NCBI RefSeq assembly: GCF_013249045.1
Contig: NZ_JABRWP010000004.1
Location: 310,001 to 374,000, forward strand
Length of the DNA stretch: 64,000 bases
Direction of reading: 5' to 3'
Source: Winogradskyella eckloniae
Lineage (GTDB): Bacteria > Bacteroidota > Bacteroidia > Flavobacteriales > Flavobacteriaceae
Made by a program: the position numbers and the translations under genes. The notes beneath the pieces were generated by a model that worked only from the letters and a program-made list of their open reading frames with translations, was not told where the DNA came from and ran no database searches. Positions 43,207 through 52,507 of this stretch are shown piece by piece. Each line of letters starts with the position of its first letter. Position 1 is the stretch's first letter.

Positions 43207-44901
43207 TTATTGACCAGCCGCTTTTAACGAATCAATCTGTCGTTGTAACTTATTAATCACTTCAGTATTATCTTCCGTCTTTGGTATGCGCATTATAGAA
43301 TCCATTTCTTGCTCCATAATATCTTCATCTTTTGGCACCTCTTTATAATAATATCCAATACCTTCACTTGCGCGCCAGGCTTCGTTTAGTTGATTATAAA
43401 CTTCTTCATCCCAAGTACTTGGATGTTTTACATCAATCCAAATAACATCTCTATATTCGCTATCAATTAATACTAAATCTGGTGTAGCTGATCCATCAAA
43501 TTGTTGTGCATTTTTTTCACTAATTGACGACACAGTACCTAAGAAAAACATGCGTTTTCTACCTGCAATATCTTTTATATAAGGTCTAAATTCTACAGGC
43601 GTATTCGCTGACCAATCATATTCTTTACGCGATTCCTTAACCTTTAAAGGCATTGCAGAAACACCAGCATAACCTTGCTTTTTTGAAGCATGATCGTAGT
43701 AATACAATTTATCTGTTCCGTCTGCAGGAATAAACACACTATAACTTAAACTTGTTCTTTCGTCACCAACAGGTTCTAAACCAAACCAATGATACAAGCC
43801 ACTGAAGGCATCAGAATTTGAACCTGCAAAATCAAAATCCGTCACATAAGGTTGTTGGTTTTGATCTTTAGGCATTAATGGTATTTTAACCGCTGTTTCC
43901 ATATTCCAAGGTAATGGATCACTAAAGCCTCCTAAAAACTTTAAAGATTCTGCTTCTAATTGCGATACTTTTTCTGATAAGGTATTTTGCTTGGTTAAAA
44001 ACGGGTAATTCTTTATATCTTCTGGACAAACATAAGTACCTTTTCCTATGGTTATGCGCTCTAAATAATCATCAAAATCGTGTTCGCCGTTTTCAATAAT
44101 CATGACACCTCCAAACGTTGGGTACGGAAAGAAAAAGCCCTTCCATTTTATTAAACTTACCACTTGTACCCATTGGTCGTTATCATTTTTCATATAAAAC
44201 GTATCACTTGGCTCGTGATTAAATAACATCCAAGGATTAAAACGCTGCACTACAGCATTGTAGGTGTTTCTACTAAACTTTAAAGATTCACCAATAGAAA
44301 ACGTAACGTCGATTCTGTTTTCATTTGAAAAACGTGGAAATGGTGTTGTACTGCTCACGGCAAATACTTCTTCTGTATTATCACTCATTTGCTGCATAAC
44401 ATACTTTTCACTTGGCTGTATCGCCATTGTCCATTTATTCTCAGTACCAATTCTTACTAAATGTGGTAAGGATACATCTTTGGTTTCACCTACACTTTCA
44501 TTAGCCATTGAAAAAATGTTTCTTAATGGCTGTATGCGTTCGTTCTGAGTTAATGGCAATTCATTAATTTCAACTTTATTTAAACTATTAAATACGTTAT
44601 AGGTTTTCATGTAATCGTACATTTTTAAATGCCATCCTACTCCATACAATAAACCAAAAAATATAATCAGTAATGCTAAAATGCCCAATCTTCCACCTGT
44701 GCTGGCTGATTTTCTGAATTTTCTCAATCCAAAGAAAAGCACCAATACACTGATGAGTATTACGAATATGTATTTACGTAGAAATAATAAAACAGGTTGG
44801 TAATCATCTCTAAAAAAGAACAGTAAGACTAATAATAGTAACACCACAAAAATTGTGATTCCCTTCTGTTTTCCGCCTTTATTCCAGTAATTTCTAATCA
44901 T
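43207..44901 (-). CDS. Large membrane-anchored protein, end of the AAA+ operon
   Basis: 564 residues. Three hydrophobic segments near the N-terminus (residues 15-29, 41-57 and 71-90) are followed by a large soluble part of about 450 residues, which is beta-rich (KWKGFFFPYPTFGGVMIIEN, KLYYYDHASKKQGYAGVSAM) and ends in a short coil (VINKLQRQIDSLKA). I recognise no family. It lies last in a minus-strand series with short spacers and consistent direction. An envelope-associated role within that system is likely. Confidence 0.75.
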   Translation of the reverse strand: MIRNYWNKGGKQKGITIFVVLLLLVLLFFFRDDYQPVLLFLRKYIFVILISVLVLFFGLRKFRKSASTGGRLGILALLIIFFGLLYGVGWHLKMYDYMKTYNVFNSLNKVEINELPLTQNERIQPLRNIFSMANESVGETKDVSLPHLVRIGTENKWTMAIQPSEKYVMQQMSDNTEEVFAVSSTTPFPRFSNENRIDVTFSIGESLKFSRNTYNAVVQRFNPWMLFNHEPSDTFYMKNDNDQWVQVVSLIKWKGFFFPYPTFGGVMIIENGEHDFDDYLERITIGKGTYVCPEDIKNYPFLTKQNTLSEKVSQLEAESLKFLGGFSDPLPWNMETAVKIPLMPKDQNQQPYVTDFDFAGSNSDAFSGLYHWFGLEPVGDERTSLSYSVFIPADGTDKLYYYDHASKKQGYAGVSAMPLKVKESRKEYDWSANTPVEFRPYIKDIAGRKRMFFLGTVSSISEKNAQQFDGSATPDLVLIDSEYRDVIWIDVKHPSTWDEEVYNQLNEAWRASEGIGYYYKEVPKDEDIMEQEMDSIMRIPKTEDNTEVINKLQRQIDSLKAAGQ

Positions 44902-44986
44902 TTTAAATATTTTGTTGTTGTGATGCTTACTTGTTTCTAGTTAAATTTAAAATATCCTGAAAACAAGTTCAGGATGACACCATGTT

Positions 44987-45523
44987 TTACATAAGACCCT
45001 TATCTTTTAATCGGTCACGTGCGCTTGTTTTTTCAACTTCAGGTTGAGATGTTGTGTTTTCTTTAGCTGGTTCTACAACCACGTCATCTTTACTTTTTAA
45101 ATCCTCTATAAAGTCTTTTCCTTTTTCTACAGCCTCGTCTACCATATCTCCAATAGAATCACTTTTTTCTTCTACCACCTCTGTGGTTTTTATTACAAAA
45201 TTGGCTAAATATGTGCCTATTAAGGTTCCTAAGGCAAATGAAGCAAACGCCGAAATACCGTAATAACTGCTAAAAACGGCTATAGGAGTTAAAAATTCTA
45301 CAACTAAAGCTGCCACTAAGACCAAACTAACGATAAATATGATACGAGGTAAAAGCGATTGTCTATAAACAAATCCTTTGGGATTATCTTTAGACATTTG
45401 TAACTCTTTACTATTGACTATTTTATTTAAAAAACGATAAACAGCATTACTATTCGATTCTCTCCAGTACAGAAAAATTCCGAATAAAATTGCAGATATA
45501 AATATGACGAGTTCTATTCCCAT
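44987..45523 (-). CDS. Membrane protein of unknown function
   Basis: 178 residues. Hydrophobic segments at 3-18, 58-76 and 82-108 place it in the inner membrane. The C-terminal 60 residues are charged and partly helical (VEEKSDSIGDMVDEAVEKGK), ending RDRLKDKGLM. It resembles no family I know. It is part of the AAA+ operon, 85 bases before the large membrane protein gene and 76 after the DUF6638-like gene. Confidence 0.72.
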   Translation of the reverse strand: MGIELVIFISAILFGIFLYWRESNSNAVYRFLNKIVNSKELQMSKDNPKGFVYRQSLLPRIIFIVSLVLVAALVVEFLTPIAVFSSYYGISAFASFALGTLIGTYLANFVIKTTEVVEEKSDSIGDMVDEAVEKGKDFIEDLKSKDDVVVEPAKENTTSQPEVEKTSARDRLKDKGLM

Positions 45524-45599
45524 GGTTGTTTTATTTTAAGTTTCACTTTAGCTTTTTAACACCTGTAATGCTAACTACTATAAAATTAGTCTAATTTTA

Positions 45600-46835
45600 T
45601 TAAATATTGTTACGGATACTTTCAATTACCCAATCTTTAAAGGAATCATCCCAAGTTTCATAATTTTTATAAAACTGCTCCTTATCATACCAATACAAGA
45701 ATAATACGTCCTTAGGTGCAATATTAATGAGTAATTTATGAATTAAATCCCGATGCTCTGACGATAGCGAAGAATGTGGTTGATGCAATGAAAAATATAA
45801 AGATTGGTCTACAATATCTTCAATTTTAAAGGCATTGCTTCTTTCTAATTTTTCTAAATACAACTCCACACCCATGACTTGCTTTCTGGCTTTGATATCT
45901 ATTTTGTTTAAATAACTTTTAAATAAAACCTTATCATTTAAAATGGTTTTAATTGGATGCTCTGTATCCTTCAAAAACTGAGCTAATTCATACTTTTTAA
46001 TGCGCTCATAGTTAGACGTGTTTACCATGTGTTCTAAATCACATTCTATAATGATATGATCTGTAAGTTTAGCAATTAATTCAGGCTGTGCAATATGGTA
46101 AATTAATACATCATGTACTGTATCTTTTATGGCTTCTTTATAATACTCTAAACTTTCAAAAACTACAATTGGTTTTATAAAATCTCTAAGTAAATACACA
46201 CCATCAAAAGCTCTAGTATAAAAAGAATCTGTTGAAAAATGCAAGGGATGAAGACTTAAATCTCTATCTCTTAAGTCGCCATATGTCTTTGCCGATTCTA
46301 ACAGTTGCTTATGAATGTTTTCATCAATAAAATTATTATCTGTTCTAAAGGTATCTACCAACTTTAATTGGTCGCGTTGTACTTGCTCGAGATTATCAAT
46401 GAGTCGGAATGTTATATTTACATTATCGTATTTGAGCACATCTAATGGCTCATAAAAAACATCTATATTTTGATCAAAATCTATACAAATGGCAGAATCT
46501 CTTGTAATATCATTGATTTTCTGACCATGGGTTCTAAACACATGTTGCATCATTTCTTTATCAAAGGAATGAAATGGCAGATACACAGGTTTTCCTTTTT
46601 GTAATGGCGAAATAATTATGCCATGCGGATTCGCATCACCATGATTTAAGTATTGTGTGTTCTTTTTTTCTTCTGCAATTTCCGGACTCCAACCAATACC
46701 ATCGATATAAAATGATTTGAGTTTAGTTTCTTTAAATCCTAATGTTTTTAAACACTTGTTATAACGTTCTACAAGTTTACCACTTATAGAAATGAGTTCG
46801 CTTCTGTATAAATTTGCTTGTTTTAGTTTGTTCAT
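45600..46835 (-). CDS. DUF6638-like protein
   Basis: 411 residues, soluble. MNKLKQANLYRSELISISGK, ERYNKCLKTLGFKETKL, YIDGIGWSPEIAEEK and NHGDANPHGIIISPLQKGKP fit a Bacteroidota family that I believe is DUF6638; the number is from memory. There is no catalytic motif I can name. Its ATG overlaps the NUDIX gene stop by 4 bases (ATGA), so the two proteins are made together. Confidence 0.75.
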   Translation of the reverse strand: MNKLKQANLYRSELISISGKLVERYNKCLKTLGFKETKLKSFYIDGIGWSPEIAEEKKNTQYLNHGDANPHGIIISPLQKGKPVYLPFHSFDKEMMQHVFRTHGQKINDITRDSAICIDFDQNIDVFYEPLDVLKYDNVNITFRLIDNLEQVQRDQLKLVDTFRTDNNFIDENIHKQLLESAKTYGDLRDRDLSLHPLHFSTDSFYTRAFDGVYLLRDFIKPIVVFESLEYYKEAIKDTVHDVLIYHIAQPELIAKLTDHIIIECDLEHMVNTSNYERIKKYELAQFLKDTEHPIKTILNDKVLFKSYLNKIDIKARKQVMGVELYLEKLERSNAFKIEDIVDQSLYFSLHQPHSSLSSEHRDLIHKLLINIAPKDVLFLYWYDKEQFYKNYETWDDSFKDWVIESIRNNI

Positions 46836-47422
46836 TTTTGGGTCATCAAATTATTAATTTGAACATATTGCAATAGCATTATTGTTTTGGCATCAATAAT
46901 CTCTTCTGTTTTAATCATCTCTATGGCTTTAGAAAACGGAATTTCTAAAACTTCAATTTCTTCATCTTCACTGTCTAATCCTCCACCTTGTGTAACCTTC
47001 ATTTGTTCATTGTAACTAGCTATGAACAAGTACATTTTTTCGGTTATTGCGCCAGGTGATGTATATGCAGTAAGTACTTGCTCTGCCGTTTTAATGCTAT
47101 AACCTACTTCCTCTTCTGCTTCTCGTATCACAGTTGCTAATGGACTATCATTATTATCAATTGCACCTGCACAAACTTCTATAGACATGCCTTCGTCCTT
47201 ATGGACATCATAGATTGGCATTCTAAATTGTTTGGTTAATATTACAGTTCCATTTTGGACATTATAAAGTAATATTGCAGCGCCATGTCCTCTGTTATAG
47301 GTTTCTCTAGATAGTCGTTTCCATGCACCATTTTTAAACTGAAAATCGTAATCAATTCTATCTAATTTTGCCCAATCGTGAGACAGCGTTGTTTTTGTAA
47401 TGTTTTTTAATTTATCCTTCAT
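46832..47422 (-). CDS. NUDIX hydrolase, GDP-mannose pyrophosphatase (NudK)-like
   Basis: 196 residues. The Nudix box runs from GAIDNNDSPLATVIREAEEE to VGY, with the catalytic REAEEE; YTSPGAITEKMYLFIASY and the N-terminal HGAAILLYNVQNGTVILTKQ match the NudK branch (GDP-sugar or ADP-ribose pyrophosphatase). It cleaves a nucleoside diphosphate linked to another group. The location inside the AAA+ operon is notable, since it suggests that this system makes, senses or clears a nucleotide compound. Confidence 0.88.
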   Translation of the reverse strand: MKDKLKNITKTTLSHDWAKLDRIDYDFQFKNGAWKRLSRETYNRGHGAAILLYNVQNGTVILTKQFRMPIYDVHKDEGMSIEVCAGAIDNNDSPLATVIREAEEEVGYSIKTAEQVLTAYTSPGAITEKMYLFIASYNEQMKVTQGGGLDSEDEEIEVLEIPFSKAIEMIKTEEIIDAKTIMLLQYVQINNLMTQK

Positions 47423-47445
47423 ATGGATGTATCCTTAAGATAGAT

Positions 47446-48774
47446 CTAATTGTTTTCTACGTAATAAAAAGGTATTGACCAAGACTTAATATTATCCTTG
47501 CTGTATTCTTTTTTTATAGTTATAGTCTGCATGCCAAAGGTTGCATCCTTTAAGGATACATAACCTATCACTCCAAATTGTTTTGTTACCGGATGCTTAT
47601 ATTTTAAGAAATCTGCATCCACTTTTTCATCATTTAAAAACACTGTATTATAGGTTTTATAACAGTTTAAAAAACTTAAACTACTCGCTTTTCGCTGTTC
47701 TGATTTCGTTAGATTTTCATCTTCTTTATAAGTTTCACAAGTGCCTTCTCGTAGTCTCTTTTCGTTATCAAAAATGGGAATAAAGACTTTAATTACTTTA
47801 GATTTTATAACGTCAGATGCAATTTCTGGCGCTAAAAGAAATGTGCTACTTGTATTTTCTGAGGCATAATAACTTGGGTATATTTTTAATTCATCTGCCT
47901 CAACACCAATTCCAGTTTTAATTAAATACGGAATGTTCGTTTTATTCATTTGAATAATAGCCAAAGGCATCCCAACAATTAAAAATGAGAGCATTAAATA
48001 AGCAAGCGATTTGTTCTTCTTAAAATTAGAACCAAAGATCATTGATACTTGAAGAATGGACTTATATAAAGGTCCAATCATAATCAGAGAGGTATATTTT
48101 ACAGCTTTAAAATATAAAATCTGAAGACTTTCTTTTTCTCTATTTTTCTTCAAATTAGCTATGGTTCCAATAATTATTTGGAATAGCATGGCTCCAATAA
48201 ATAAAACTAATGGAATTAAAAGAATTAGTGTAGGTACGAAATCTGATAATAAATTAAATAATAGCAGGTAAAGACAAGCCATTAAAGCCATATAAGCATA
48301 CATCAGTAAAAATGTAAATGCTGCTGAAAAAATAACACTACACAACGCATCTACTTTTTTTATTGAATCTTCTAGTTTTGGAAGAATAGTGAGAATCTTT
48401 TCGGTATATATTTTTGAATACGCACTATCTTCTATACTATAATCTGGAAAAACAGAATTTAAACCTACTAAACCAATCCAATACGCACGAAGGAAAAAAT
48501 GAATCACAAACATAGATGCCAAAATACTTATGGCAAATAACCCAATAAATAAAATAGCATAACCCACTAAATATTGACTAGGATTTAATACGTTAATAAA
48601 CTTATTTGTGCCCCAATCAATTACATCAAACATCTGAAATATACCAAAAATAGCAATGGCAGAAACTAGTAATTCAGCTTCCCAACTTTCATCCTTTAGT
48701 CGTTGCAACCAACCTTTTGTAGGTTCTTTGGCCACTTTATCTATTTCTATGTCTTTGTTTATGTTCTCTTCCAT
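47446..48774 (-). CDS. Polytopic membrane protein of the AAA+ operon
   Basis: 442 residues with about seven membrane segments between residues 33 and 285 (among them YAILFIGLFAISILASMFVI and LILLIPLVLFIGAMLFQIII). A C-terminal domain of about 150 residues probably faces the periplasm; it contains REGTCETYKEDENL and a second Cys in FLNCYKTYN, possibly a disulfide. No transporter family is recognised. Its start lies 2 bases after the AAA+ stop codon, a tight coupling that suggests a joint complex. Confidence 0.78.
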   Translation of the reverse strand: MEENINKDIEIDKVAKEPTKGWLQRLKDESWEAELLVSAIAIFGIFQMFDVIDWGTNKFINVLNPSQYLVGYAILFIGLFAISILASMFVIHFFLRAYWIGLVGLNSVFPDYSIEDSAYSKIYTEKILTILPKLEDSIKKVDALCSVIFSAAFTFLLMYAYMALMACLYLLLFNLLSDFVPTLILLIPLVLFIGAMLFQIIIGTIANLKKNREKESLQILYFKAVKYTSLIMIGPLYKSILQVSMIFGSNFKKNKSLAYLMLSFLIVGMPLAIIQMNKTNIPYLIKTGIGVEADELKIYPSYYASENTSSTFLLAPEIASDVIKSKVIKVFIPIFDNEKRLREGTCETYKEDENLTKSEQRKASSLSFLNCYKTYNTVFLNDEKVDADFLKYKHPVTKQFGVIGYVSLKDATFGMQTITIKKEYSKDNIKSWSIPFYYVENN

Positions 48775-48776
48775 GT

Positions 48777-50738
48777 TTAGCCTTTAATGCCAAATTGCTC
48801 ACGAGCCTTAGTTTCAATATTCATTTGGTTCACTCTAGCATCTACTTTTCGTTTAAAGTCTGTATCTGCAATCGTTGCTACGTTATCTAAATATCTAATT
48901 ACTTCTTGTCTTCTAATATCTGAAAAGTTTAAACCTTTCATGTTCGCCTTCATTAATTCTTGAAGCATATTAAATTTAGTCTCGTAATCTTTTTTGAAAT
49001 ACGTTTCAGGATTTTCAAACCAATCTTGTTCTAAATCGAAATCCGTCAAACGTAATGAAATGGCAGATTGAATATTTCTAACATCTCTTGACGAGAAAAA
49101 CGGAAATATTTTCTGAATTTCTTTATATAATGCTGCATAAAACATATGGTCGTCGTTTTGATGTAATTTTTCAACCTTATCAAATGTAGCATGCACTCTT
49201 GCTTCCGAAGGATCCTCAATCGCATTAAGAATGTCTCCCATACTATTGGCTAACCCTTGGTCTGACAAATATTTGTACACTTCTGGGTCATTCATGTTTA
49301 CAAAATCTGGCATAGTATCTTGTAATTTTTTCCACCAGATGTAATCTTGATCCAAAAAATCGTGTTCCGTACGTGCACCATCAATTTTAAATCTACCTTG
49401 TACTCTAGAAATTACCGCTTTATCTAACATTTCTGGCAAATTGGTAAATAAACCAATAGAACTGTTTCCATAATTTACAGCATAAGCGCCTTCTGTATAT
49501 CTTAAAAACACACCAATTACTTCTTTTACACCTGCAGAAACACCTTGTGCTGTACGCTCTTGTAAGTTATTTTCGGCATCATCAATTGGTGCAAAAATTA
49601 ATTTCGAAGGGTCTTGTAATGGCTTCATCCACTCTACCATTTTTTCGGCAGAACCACCTTGAAATGTTGATATCAAAGTATCTGGCATAGGATGAAATAA
49701 AAACGGAATATCTAAATTATCGGAATGTTCTTTAAGTCGGGTTGCAATAGCTGCAATTAGCATACTTTTTCCTGTACCAGGAATTCCGTAACCCATAAAC
49801 ACTGGCATAAATCCGCCTAATTCTTGAAATGGATTTTTCTTTGCTTCTATATCGTAACTCAATAAGCGCTCTGTTAAACGACGCGCAAAATGCTTGGCAT
49901 CTTTATTACCTACAATTTGTTCAAACTGAATTTTATTAAATTCTACACTAACAGCTGTACCAGAAAAAGCATTATCCCAACCAGAAACCGCAAATTCTGA
50001 ATTCTCTAATTTATACGTTCTATCAACTATGGTTTCTGTATATTCTAAGGCACTTTTACGTAATTGAATTTCTGCAATTAACGCTTCAAAATAAACCACT
50101 GTAAAATCAATTACATCCTTGTCTGATTTAATAATTTCAGGATGCCCTAAATACTTATCGTAATAAAATAACTGACAAGAAATTCCTTTTAAAGGCGTTA
50201 ATAATGATACTTCGGGAATACCTGCAAACTTTTGTTTCATCACCGATAAATCATCTGAAGCATATGGTTTTAAATCATGAAGAATTTTATATGCTGTTGA
50301 AAATAACATAAAAGCCGTTGCTGTATGCATTTTGCTTTCATATTCCCGTCTTCCTGAGCTATCTAATGCCGATTTATTCTCACTTAAACTCGATAAGCCT
50401 GAAGCGTCATAGAATGAATCTTTTATCCAAATGCCTAGCGTTAATCCTTCTTGAACCGCAAACAAAGCTTGATTTAAATAAATAGGAAGCGCTACAGACT
50501 CAGGTAACAAACGTTTTTTTAATGCTAAAATGGTTTTAGACACTGAAGTGACATTAACGTTGCTACCATTATTTGCTCTAGACAAATACAACAAAATAGA
50601 TTCGTCTTTGGCATCTGCATCTTTATTTTTTGCACGTTGACTTTGCTCCCATTGAATGGATTTTAGATAGGTTGTCGCTTCATCGCGAAGCATGTCTAAT
50701 TCATTTTGTTTTATAGGGAAGGTTGAGTTGTGTTCCAT
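48777..50738 (-). CDS. AAA+ ATPase
   Basis: 653 residues. The first 300 are helical and unlike known domains. The ATPase module begins near 305: Walker A GIPGTGKS (318-325), Walker B KLIFAPIDDAEN (379-390), a sensor 1 Asn433 in GLFTNLPEML, and Arg445/Arg449 as finger candidates in SRVQGRF. The last 150 residues are again helical. Such ATPases remodel or load proteins, often as hexamers. It lies between the coiled-coil genes and the polytopic membrane gene and is presumably the motor of the system. Confidence 0.85.
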   Translation of the reverse strand: MEHNSTFPIKQNELDMLRDEATTYLKSIQWEQSQRAKNKDADAKDESILLYLSRANNGSNVNVTSVSKTILALKKRLLPESVALPIYLNQALFAVQEGLTLGIWIKDSFYDASGLSSLSENKSALDSSGRREYESKMHTATAFMLFSTAYKILHDLKPYASDDLSVMKQKFAGIPEVSLLTPLKGISCQLFYYDKYLGHPEIIKSDKDVIDFTVVYFEALIAEIQLRKSALEYTETIVDRTYKLENSEFAVSGWDNAFSGTAVSVEFNKIQFEQIVGNKDAKHFARRLTERLLSYDIEAKKNPFQELGGFMPVFMGYGIPGTGKSMLIAAIATRLKEHSDNLDIPFLFHPMPDTLISTFQGGSAEKMVEWMKPLQDPSKLIFAPIDDAENNLQERTAQGVSAGVKEVIGVFLRYTEGAYAVNYGNSSIGLFTNLPEMLDKAVISRVQGRFKIDGARTEHDFLDQDYIWWKKLQDTMPDFVNMNDPEVYKYLSDQGLANSMGDILNAIEDPSEARVHATFDKVEKLHQNDDHMFYAALYKEIQKIFPFFSSRDVRNIQSAISLRLTDFDLEQDWFENPETYFKKDYETKFNMLQELMKANMKGLNFSDIRRQEVIRYLDNVATIADTDFKRKVDARVNQMNIETKAREQFGIKG

Positions 50739-50743
50739 TTTTA

Positions 50744-50890
50744 TTTAGTATTCAGTTTACAGTCTTCAGTCCTCAGTATTTACTGTAGTGACTTACTGTT
50801 GCTTTTTTTATATATTTTAAAACTTAATTTATTATATGATGAAATAACATCTACTGTAATTGCCAACTGTGGACTGAATACTTGCAGACT
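50744..50890. repeat. CAGT/ACTG repeat pair in the operon spacer
   Basis: On the left, AGTATTCAGTTTACAGT runs into further CAGTC-type units (50748-50790); on the right, read in reverse, AGTATTCAGTCCACAGT (50885-50865). The two are 15/17 identical in inverted orientation, with a 60-80 base loop. This is the REP-like sequence type often found beside four-helix-bundle genes in flavobacteria. Confidence 0.6.
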
Positions 50891-50899
50891 TTTTCATTT

Positions 50900-51263
50900 T
50901 TATATTCCGAATTTATTGAGATTCTTCATCATATAATTGATAAGCTTTCCTATTTCTTCGCTTTTATATTGTAATTCTTGTTTCTTTTCTTCTGAAATAT
51001 ACCCACATGCTAATGAAAAATCTAACCATAATTGAGTTTCCGAATTTTCACTATCTGCATCAGATAATTTACTTCTAACAATGCTTTTCATATTGACGCT
51101 TTCTATAAGCTTCAGCAATATTTGAACAAACAGCACTACTCGACCTTACCATTTGGGGCGTTAAACCAAACATTTCAGATTTAGGAAATTCCTTAGTCAA
51201 TTGAAAAACCACCATTGCCAATTCGAATCCTTTTTGATAAGCCAATAATGTTTTAAACGACAT
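50900..51263 (-). pseudogene. Four-helix-bundle protein gene, frameshifted
   Basis: The N-terminal half (MSFKTLLAYQKGFELAMVVF, VRSSSAVCSNIAEAYRKR) ends at a stop at 51075. The C-terminal half (SKLSDADSENSETQLWLDF to KLINYMMKNLNKFGI) is in another frame and starts without a suitable codon. Joined, they give the usual 120 residues of the 23S rRNA intervening-sequence-type four-helix bundle protein. One base is lost or gained near 51080-51100. Its insertion between two genes of the AAA+ operon, with CAGT repeats on both sides, suggests a small mobile unit. Confidence 0.75.
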
Positions 51264-51281
51264 GTTCAATTTTCCTATATT

Positions 51282-51315
51282 CTACTGCCAACTACATACT
51301 AATCACTGAAGACTT
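51282..51315. repeat. CAGT/ACTG repeats before the four-helix-bundle gene
   Basis: CTACTGCCAACTACATACTA then CACTGAAGACTT, a short array of ACTG-like units similar to the spacer on the other side of the broken gene. Confidence 0.5.
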
Positions 51316-52357
51316 ATTTCATTTCTAACTCCGAAATTTGAATCGGACTCTGCGCTAACTTATTCATAATCTCTGGTGTTTTGTTATATAGTAATTGTAT
51401 AATTCTATGTGGTGCAAATATGTAACGTTGCTTAAAAATAGCATCCCAACGTTGAAAGGTTTGTTTACTAAAAAAACTGCCTTCTCTAAATTCACTACCA
51501 GATTTTAATTCGTCTATTTTAAATGAAATTGCATAAGATTCTAAAGGCACTTCTTTATTGGCAATACTTTGCAAAATAGCATGCGTTACTTTGTTTTCGT
51601 CCTTGGCAAACACATTATGAATTGGACCTAAATCTATACGTCGGATACGCTTAGGAAAAACTTTTGGCAAACGTTTATCTATAGCATAAGCCATAGTATC
51701 TAAATTCATATCACGATCAGCCGCATTTTTAAGAACCGAATACAATTCGTCTTTATAATCTTGAATATTTTTACCATCGTAATTAAAGTACATATAGCAA
51801 ATGTATGGTCTGTTATGCGATACATCGTAAAAGCTCCAACTAACCAAATAGTCTTCTTCCACTTCTGCTGGTGCTTGCATTATTTTACCTTGTACAAAAC
51901 GATTAAAAATATATTCCTTCTTTGCAGAGGTATAATATACTATAGATGATGCTTGAAAGAGTTTGCGTTTAGCGATAGGCTCTTTTTTCCGCATTAAAGT
52001 ATCTAAAAACTCATCTTTTAGGGTTTCTACATCTGTAAGTTTGCCAAGATACTCTTCACGTAATTCTAAATCATTAAATAAATATCTAAACTCAAGATAA
52101 TTCGGAAAACCGGAATCTGTTAAATCCACCTTCATATTTTCCTCGTCATCATACATGTATTTTACACGCATGGCTTCAATGGAATACAACAACAAATCAC
52201 TGTATTGCTTAAATAATTGAACCTCTTGGTTGTTTAGAATTTGTTTTTCTTGAACCGCATAAATAAGTTCTTTTAATGTGAAGTCTATCATTTTGTGATA
52301 AAACACATACTGTTCTTTGGAATCTAGTATTGCGGAATCTAAGGGTGTAACTATCAT
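51314..52357 (-). CDS. Conserved protein of the AAA+ operon, unknown function
   Basis: 347 residues, no signal and no membrane segment. The sequence is rich in aromatic and charged residues (KEQYVFYHKMIDFTLKELIY, IRRIDLGPIHNVFAKDENKV, IFKQRYIFAPHRIIQLLYNK). I recognise no domain. It lies between the coiled-coil gene and the AAA+ ATPase gene and is transcribed with them, so it could be an adaptor or part of the complex. Confidence 0.72.
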   Translation of the reverse strand: MIVTPLDSAILDSKEQYVFYHKMIDFTLKELIYAVQEKQILNNQEVQLFKQYSDLLLYSIEAMRVKYMYDDEENMKVDLTDSGFPNYLEFRYLFNDLELREEYLGKLTDVETLKDEFLDTLMRKKEPIAKRKLFQASSIVYYTSAKKEYIFNRFVQGKIMQAPAEVEEDYLVSWSFYDVSHNRPYICYMYFNYDGKNIQDYKDELYSVLKNAADRDMNLDTMAYAIDKRLPKVFPKRIRRIDLGPIHNVFAKDENKVTHAILQSIANKEVPLESYAISFKIDELKSGSEFREGSFFSKQTFQRWDAIFKQRYIFAPHRIIQLLYNKTPEIMNKLAQSPIQISELEMK

Positions 52358-52361
52358 TGTG

Positions 52362-52500
52362 GTTGGTAGTTGGCAATATTCAGTTTACAGTACACTTCCA
52401 ATATTTGAAAGGCACTATTTAAAATTATTAAAGACGTTATAGCGTTTGGTCATAGTATTCAATCCGTATTTAATACCAACTGAATACTAAAAACCAACAA
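52362..52500. repeat. CAGT/ACTG repeats between coiled-coil gene and its neighbour
   Basis: AGTTGGCAATATTCAGTTTACAGTA (given here as AGTTGGCAATATTCAG plus TTTACAGTA, 52369-52393) is nearly the same as the unit at 50751, and AGTATTCA / TGAATACT at 52454-52491 form an 8-bp inverted repeat. It fills the 150-base spacer of the operon. Confidence 0.55.
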
Positions 52501-52507
52501 CTATTTT

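Noticed and set aside
50730..50936. 68-codon plus-strand frame across the CAGT repeats
   Set aside because: It runs over the repeat spacer and the ends of two minus-strand genes, and the product has no protein-like pattern.
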